NCBI GenBank assembly: GCA_024138015.1
Contig: JAMXBB010000007.1
Span: 83,466,276-83,530,275 of the forward strand
Direction of reading: 5' to 3'
DNA from: Lumnitzera littorea
Taxonomy: Eukaryota > Streptophyta > Magnoliopsida > Myrtales > Combretaceae
Length of the DNA stretch: 64,000 bases
Shown here: in pieces, positions 61,506 to 64,000 of the stretch
How the letters are laid out: every line of letters begins with the position of its first letter
Numbering within the stretch: the first letter of the stretch is position 1
Position numbers and translations under genes: made by a program
The notes under the pieces: model-generated
Databases searched by the model: none
What the model saw: the letters and a program-made list of their open reading frames with translations, nothing else
Told to the model about the DNA's origin: nothing

Positions 61506-61840
61506 ATAAACGCGTTTCAGTGTTTTCTCAAACCCATTTCGCATAATAAATTTTTGTTCTCATTACCATTTCTTTTGTTAAAACAAATAAAATTAAATGT
61601 GGTACAAGAATTAATAATATCAGTGAATAGTACAAGAACATTAATACTGAGCGACTAAGAAGCCGTGAAGCTCAAGCTAAGCTGAAGGGCATTTTCTAAT
61701 TAGCTTATTGACCATAAACATTATAATATCCGAAATAATATTCCTTGCTACTAGAAAATTACTTTTATAATTAAGTTTAAGGATAGCAATATGAGACCTA
61801 AATAAGATGGATTCGGACACGACAACGGGTTAGTGTACCA
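61506..61840. other. Spacer between duplication units
   Basis: No gene seen. It occupies the place where the SPX coding region would be if unit 2 had kept it. Confidence 0.5.
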
Positions 61841-61958
61841 AAAAAATGAGAGAAAATTAGTGAGAAAGTGTAAAGAGGGGGAAAAAGAAGAATCATGTGA
61901 GGCTTAAATAGAATAAAAAGGTGTGAGAATATTTGTTTAGATAATCAATTGGTGCTGA

Positions 61959-61966
61959 GAATATCC
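61959..61966. promoter_or_regulatory. P1BS retained in unit 2
   Basis: GAATATCC, equivalent to 59,838-59,845. It could still bind PHR factors, about 2.2 kb upstream of the SPX start. Confidence 0.6.
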
Positions 61967-61999
61967 CATATTTCCAGAAGAGCATATCTTTCTTTTTCT

Positions 62000-62006
62000 C
62001 TTTATA
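62000..62006 (-). promoter_or_regulatory. TATA-like motif in promoter copy
   Basis: Minus-strand TATAAAG, equivalent to 59,877-59,883. No coding frame follows it before the spacer. Confidence 0.35.
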
Positions 62007-64000
62007 TTGGTCAGCTGATGGTTGAGAGCACGATTGAAGTTTGAAGTAGAAACGCTTAACTTTTTTATGTGAATTACATATTTTATGGAAAAAAATGAAA
62101 AATTTATAAAAAGAAATGACAAACAAATGATAGGTCAATAAATATGTTATATGTATGTAATTAGTAATTGTAATTTTATTTACAATTGGAACAAATAAAA
62201 TTGATAAATACATTACATATATAATCGATGGAAACATATCCTTACACAATTATAATTTTAAATCATAATTTTATCAATAATTTATATCTAAATAATTTTA
62301 TATTAGGTTCAATTGAGTGAAAGCTCATAAAATCTAAATTCTTAAAATTTATGTAGATTAACTCACTATTTTAATACTCATGAATAAGTGTAAATGTTGA
62401 TTTCAATGCATGTTTAGTTTCTAACATATTCACATTGATTGAACAAAACAATATTATTTAATAATATACTAGGAATAGTAAAATCCTATAGAAAACCACA
62501 AAAACTTTTAAATTTTTGAAAATTGAAGGAAAAATGATAGTTAAACCCCTTGGCATTTAATGAGATAAATATATTTATTGTTATTTGTAAAACTTTTACA
62601 TCATATTTAAAACTTTCGAATTTATCATCAAATTTATGAAAACTAAGTACATAGAAACATAGAATATTTTTTATTTTTTATCTTTTTATAATCAATTTTC
62701 ATTTGTTAATATGCTTCTTTTAACCCTTAGATACCTCACTCTTACTGATAAAATCATTTAAATTATTTAGTCCCTTGTTTTTATAGATTAATGGCGAAAA
62801 AACAAAAAAAAAAAAAATCAGAAACCGATAGCCAATAGCTACTTTGGAGGGCAACGTGGCATCATCACTTCTTTTTTCTTTCATTTTATTATTTATTGAG
62901 GTGTGAATAGCTGCTTGAAAGAGACAGGAAAAAATGGAGGTCCCAAAACAGATTAATTTCTTGGGGACTAATGAGATATTTATATATGTGGTGAATAATG
63001 GTTTTAAGTTTAATCCAATTGCTTGTCGATTCTGAAAAGAAAATATCTTGCGTGCTTTTAATGGTAATTCTAAATAGAATCTAACGCTCGATAGTATTCA
63101 TTGCGAGTGAGTTTAGTGATTTTAATTGATTAATGATATATCATGCAAATTCTCTTTATAATGTCTATATTTACAACTATTAACGAACAATGTATAAACA
63201 ACCGTATTTTGAGTCTTTAGTAGTTTATATAAGGTAAAATTAATTATTTGGTAATGAAATAATTTATATATTAAATTTACTATAATTTATATATTAAATT
63301 ATCTTATAAATATTGATTTTTTAATAGGATATATCGAGTTAATTTTTTTAATGAAAAATAAAATAGTTTATATATAAAATAGAAAGCTAAATAGCGGTTA
63401 TATTTATGTCAAGAGATGCGTGATTTAATAATATCTTGGAATAAGGCTTATCAGTCAATTTTGGTCAAATTTTACTCGCACTGGGATGAGACGCTTCGAG
63501 CATCTGAAAAAGCATATTCTACATGAAAAGGTGCCTGGACTGGACTCGTTTTCGAGTTGCCAATCACTTATTTTATGCCTACACACCGATATCAATTGGG
63601 ATAGCTTAATTTAATTTTTAAATAAAAACTAGAAGAGAATTATGTCCCATCCCATCAAGCCGGACAGTTATTACGTCAACAAAATAACATTAAAAATCCA
63701 CACTATCGATTTAATTATCATATCGTGGTTTATTTTATGATTTCCGAGCACGTAGTACTTTAGTAACATCTGGATATACGTCACTTCAAAAAATATTAAA
63801 TAATCTATGGATCTTAACAAGTAATTAGACTTAGTAGTCACTTTATAGGAAATGATTTTGTCGTTTTTAATAATACCATTTATTTTATTTTGAAAAACAC
63901 CGTAATTATAGCAGTTTAATTTGAAAAATTGCTTACATGCTTCTCAGTGACTTAATATATATATATATTTATATATATGTAGTAGCTATAAATGTTACTA

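Larger units (their letters stand above)
61841..63980. repeat. Tandem duplication unit 2: promoter copy without a gene
   Basis: Colinear with 59,716-61,505 but longer by about 290 bases at 62,878-63,165. It begins in what would be 5' untranslated sequence, so the SPX coding region was not duplicated or was lost. It keeps one P1BS (61,959-61,966) and the TATA-like TATAAAG (62,000-62,006, minus). The other P1BS (61,927-61,934, now GAATATTT) and the G-box are lost by C-to-T changes. It reaches the end of the window. Confidence 0.85.

Noticed and set aside
61893..62249. 118-codon minus-strand frame in duplication unit 2
   Set aside because: It crosses the promoter copy; unit 1 does not keep it open, and its composition is that of AT-rich non-coding DNA.
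1..64000. CRISPR array, integron or phage-type system
   Set aside because: No regularly spaced identical repeats with unique spacers, attachment sites or bacterial gene organisation; the minisatellite at 9.2-10.2 kb has no spacers.

Overview
The window is nuclear DNA of a flowering plant, most likely a eudicot. It is AT-rich and dominated by decayed LTR retrotransposons. It carries a decayed nuclear copy of plastid DNA and one intact intron-containing plant gene. I cannot name the species. I found no bacterial-type operon, CRISPR array or intact tRNA/rRNA gene, and no clear new biological system.

Layout. (1) 0.3-12.8 kb: a Tekay/Del-like LTR, then a nest of plus-strand Tat/Ogre-type Ty3/gypsy pieces: gag fragments, an LTR-like insert, a 39-40 bp minisatellite, a polypurine tract and a long 3' LTR. 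(2) 12.8-18.4 kb: a minus-strand Tat-type element with gag, protease, RT, RNase H, integrase, primer-binding site and 5' LTR, all broken. (3) 18.4-21.4 kb: a fold-back MITE, a hairpin and a minus-strand LTR with primer-binding site. (4) 21,410-34,029: a complete but dead Tekay/Del chromovirus with LTRs of about 3.5 kb, initiator-Met primer-binding site, gag, RT, RNase H, integrase and chromodomain; the protease is missing. (5) 34.6-36 kb: a Cassandra TRIM, recognised by 5S-rRNA-like sequence in both LTRs, then a tRNA-derived SINE. (6) 36.0-42.5 kb: a second Tat/Ogre-type LTR holding a SINE, a leader holding a MITE with a perfect 9-bp target duplication, and gag. (7) 43.3-44.5 kb: minus-strand chromovirus integrase remnant; 45.0-46.7 kb: probable SIRE-like solo LTR. 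(8) 48.4-51.4 kb: nuclear plastid DNA with atpF (group II intron kept) and atpA, full of stops. (9) 51.4-56.6 kb: intergenic. (10) 56,857-59,698 (minus): an intact three-exon SPX gene of the SPX1/SPX2 type (287 aa). (11) 59.7-64.0 kb: the SPX upstream region occurs twice in tandem; the outer copy has no coding sequence.

The only gene I consider functional is SPX. SPX1/2 proteins sense inositol pyrophosphates and restrain PHR transcription factors when phosphate is sufficient. Two PHR-binding motifs (P1BS, GNATATNC) and a G-box lie just upstream of its start codon, as expected for a gene in that feedback loop. Outside this gene nearly every coding remnant carries an excess of C-to-T and G-to-A type changes, consistent with long-term cytosine methylation and deamination of silenced repeats.

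All coordinates of repeats are from reading by eye; divergence values are rough eye estimates.
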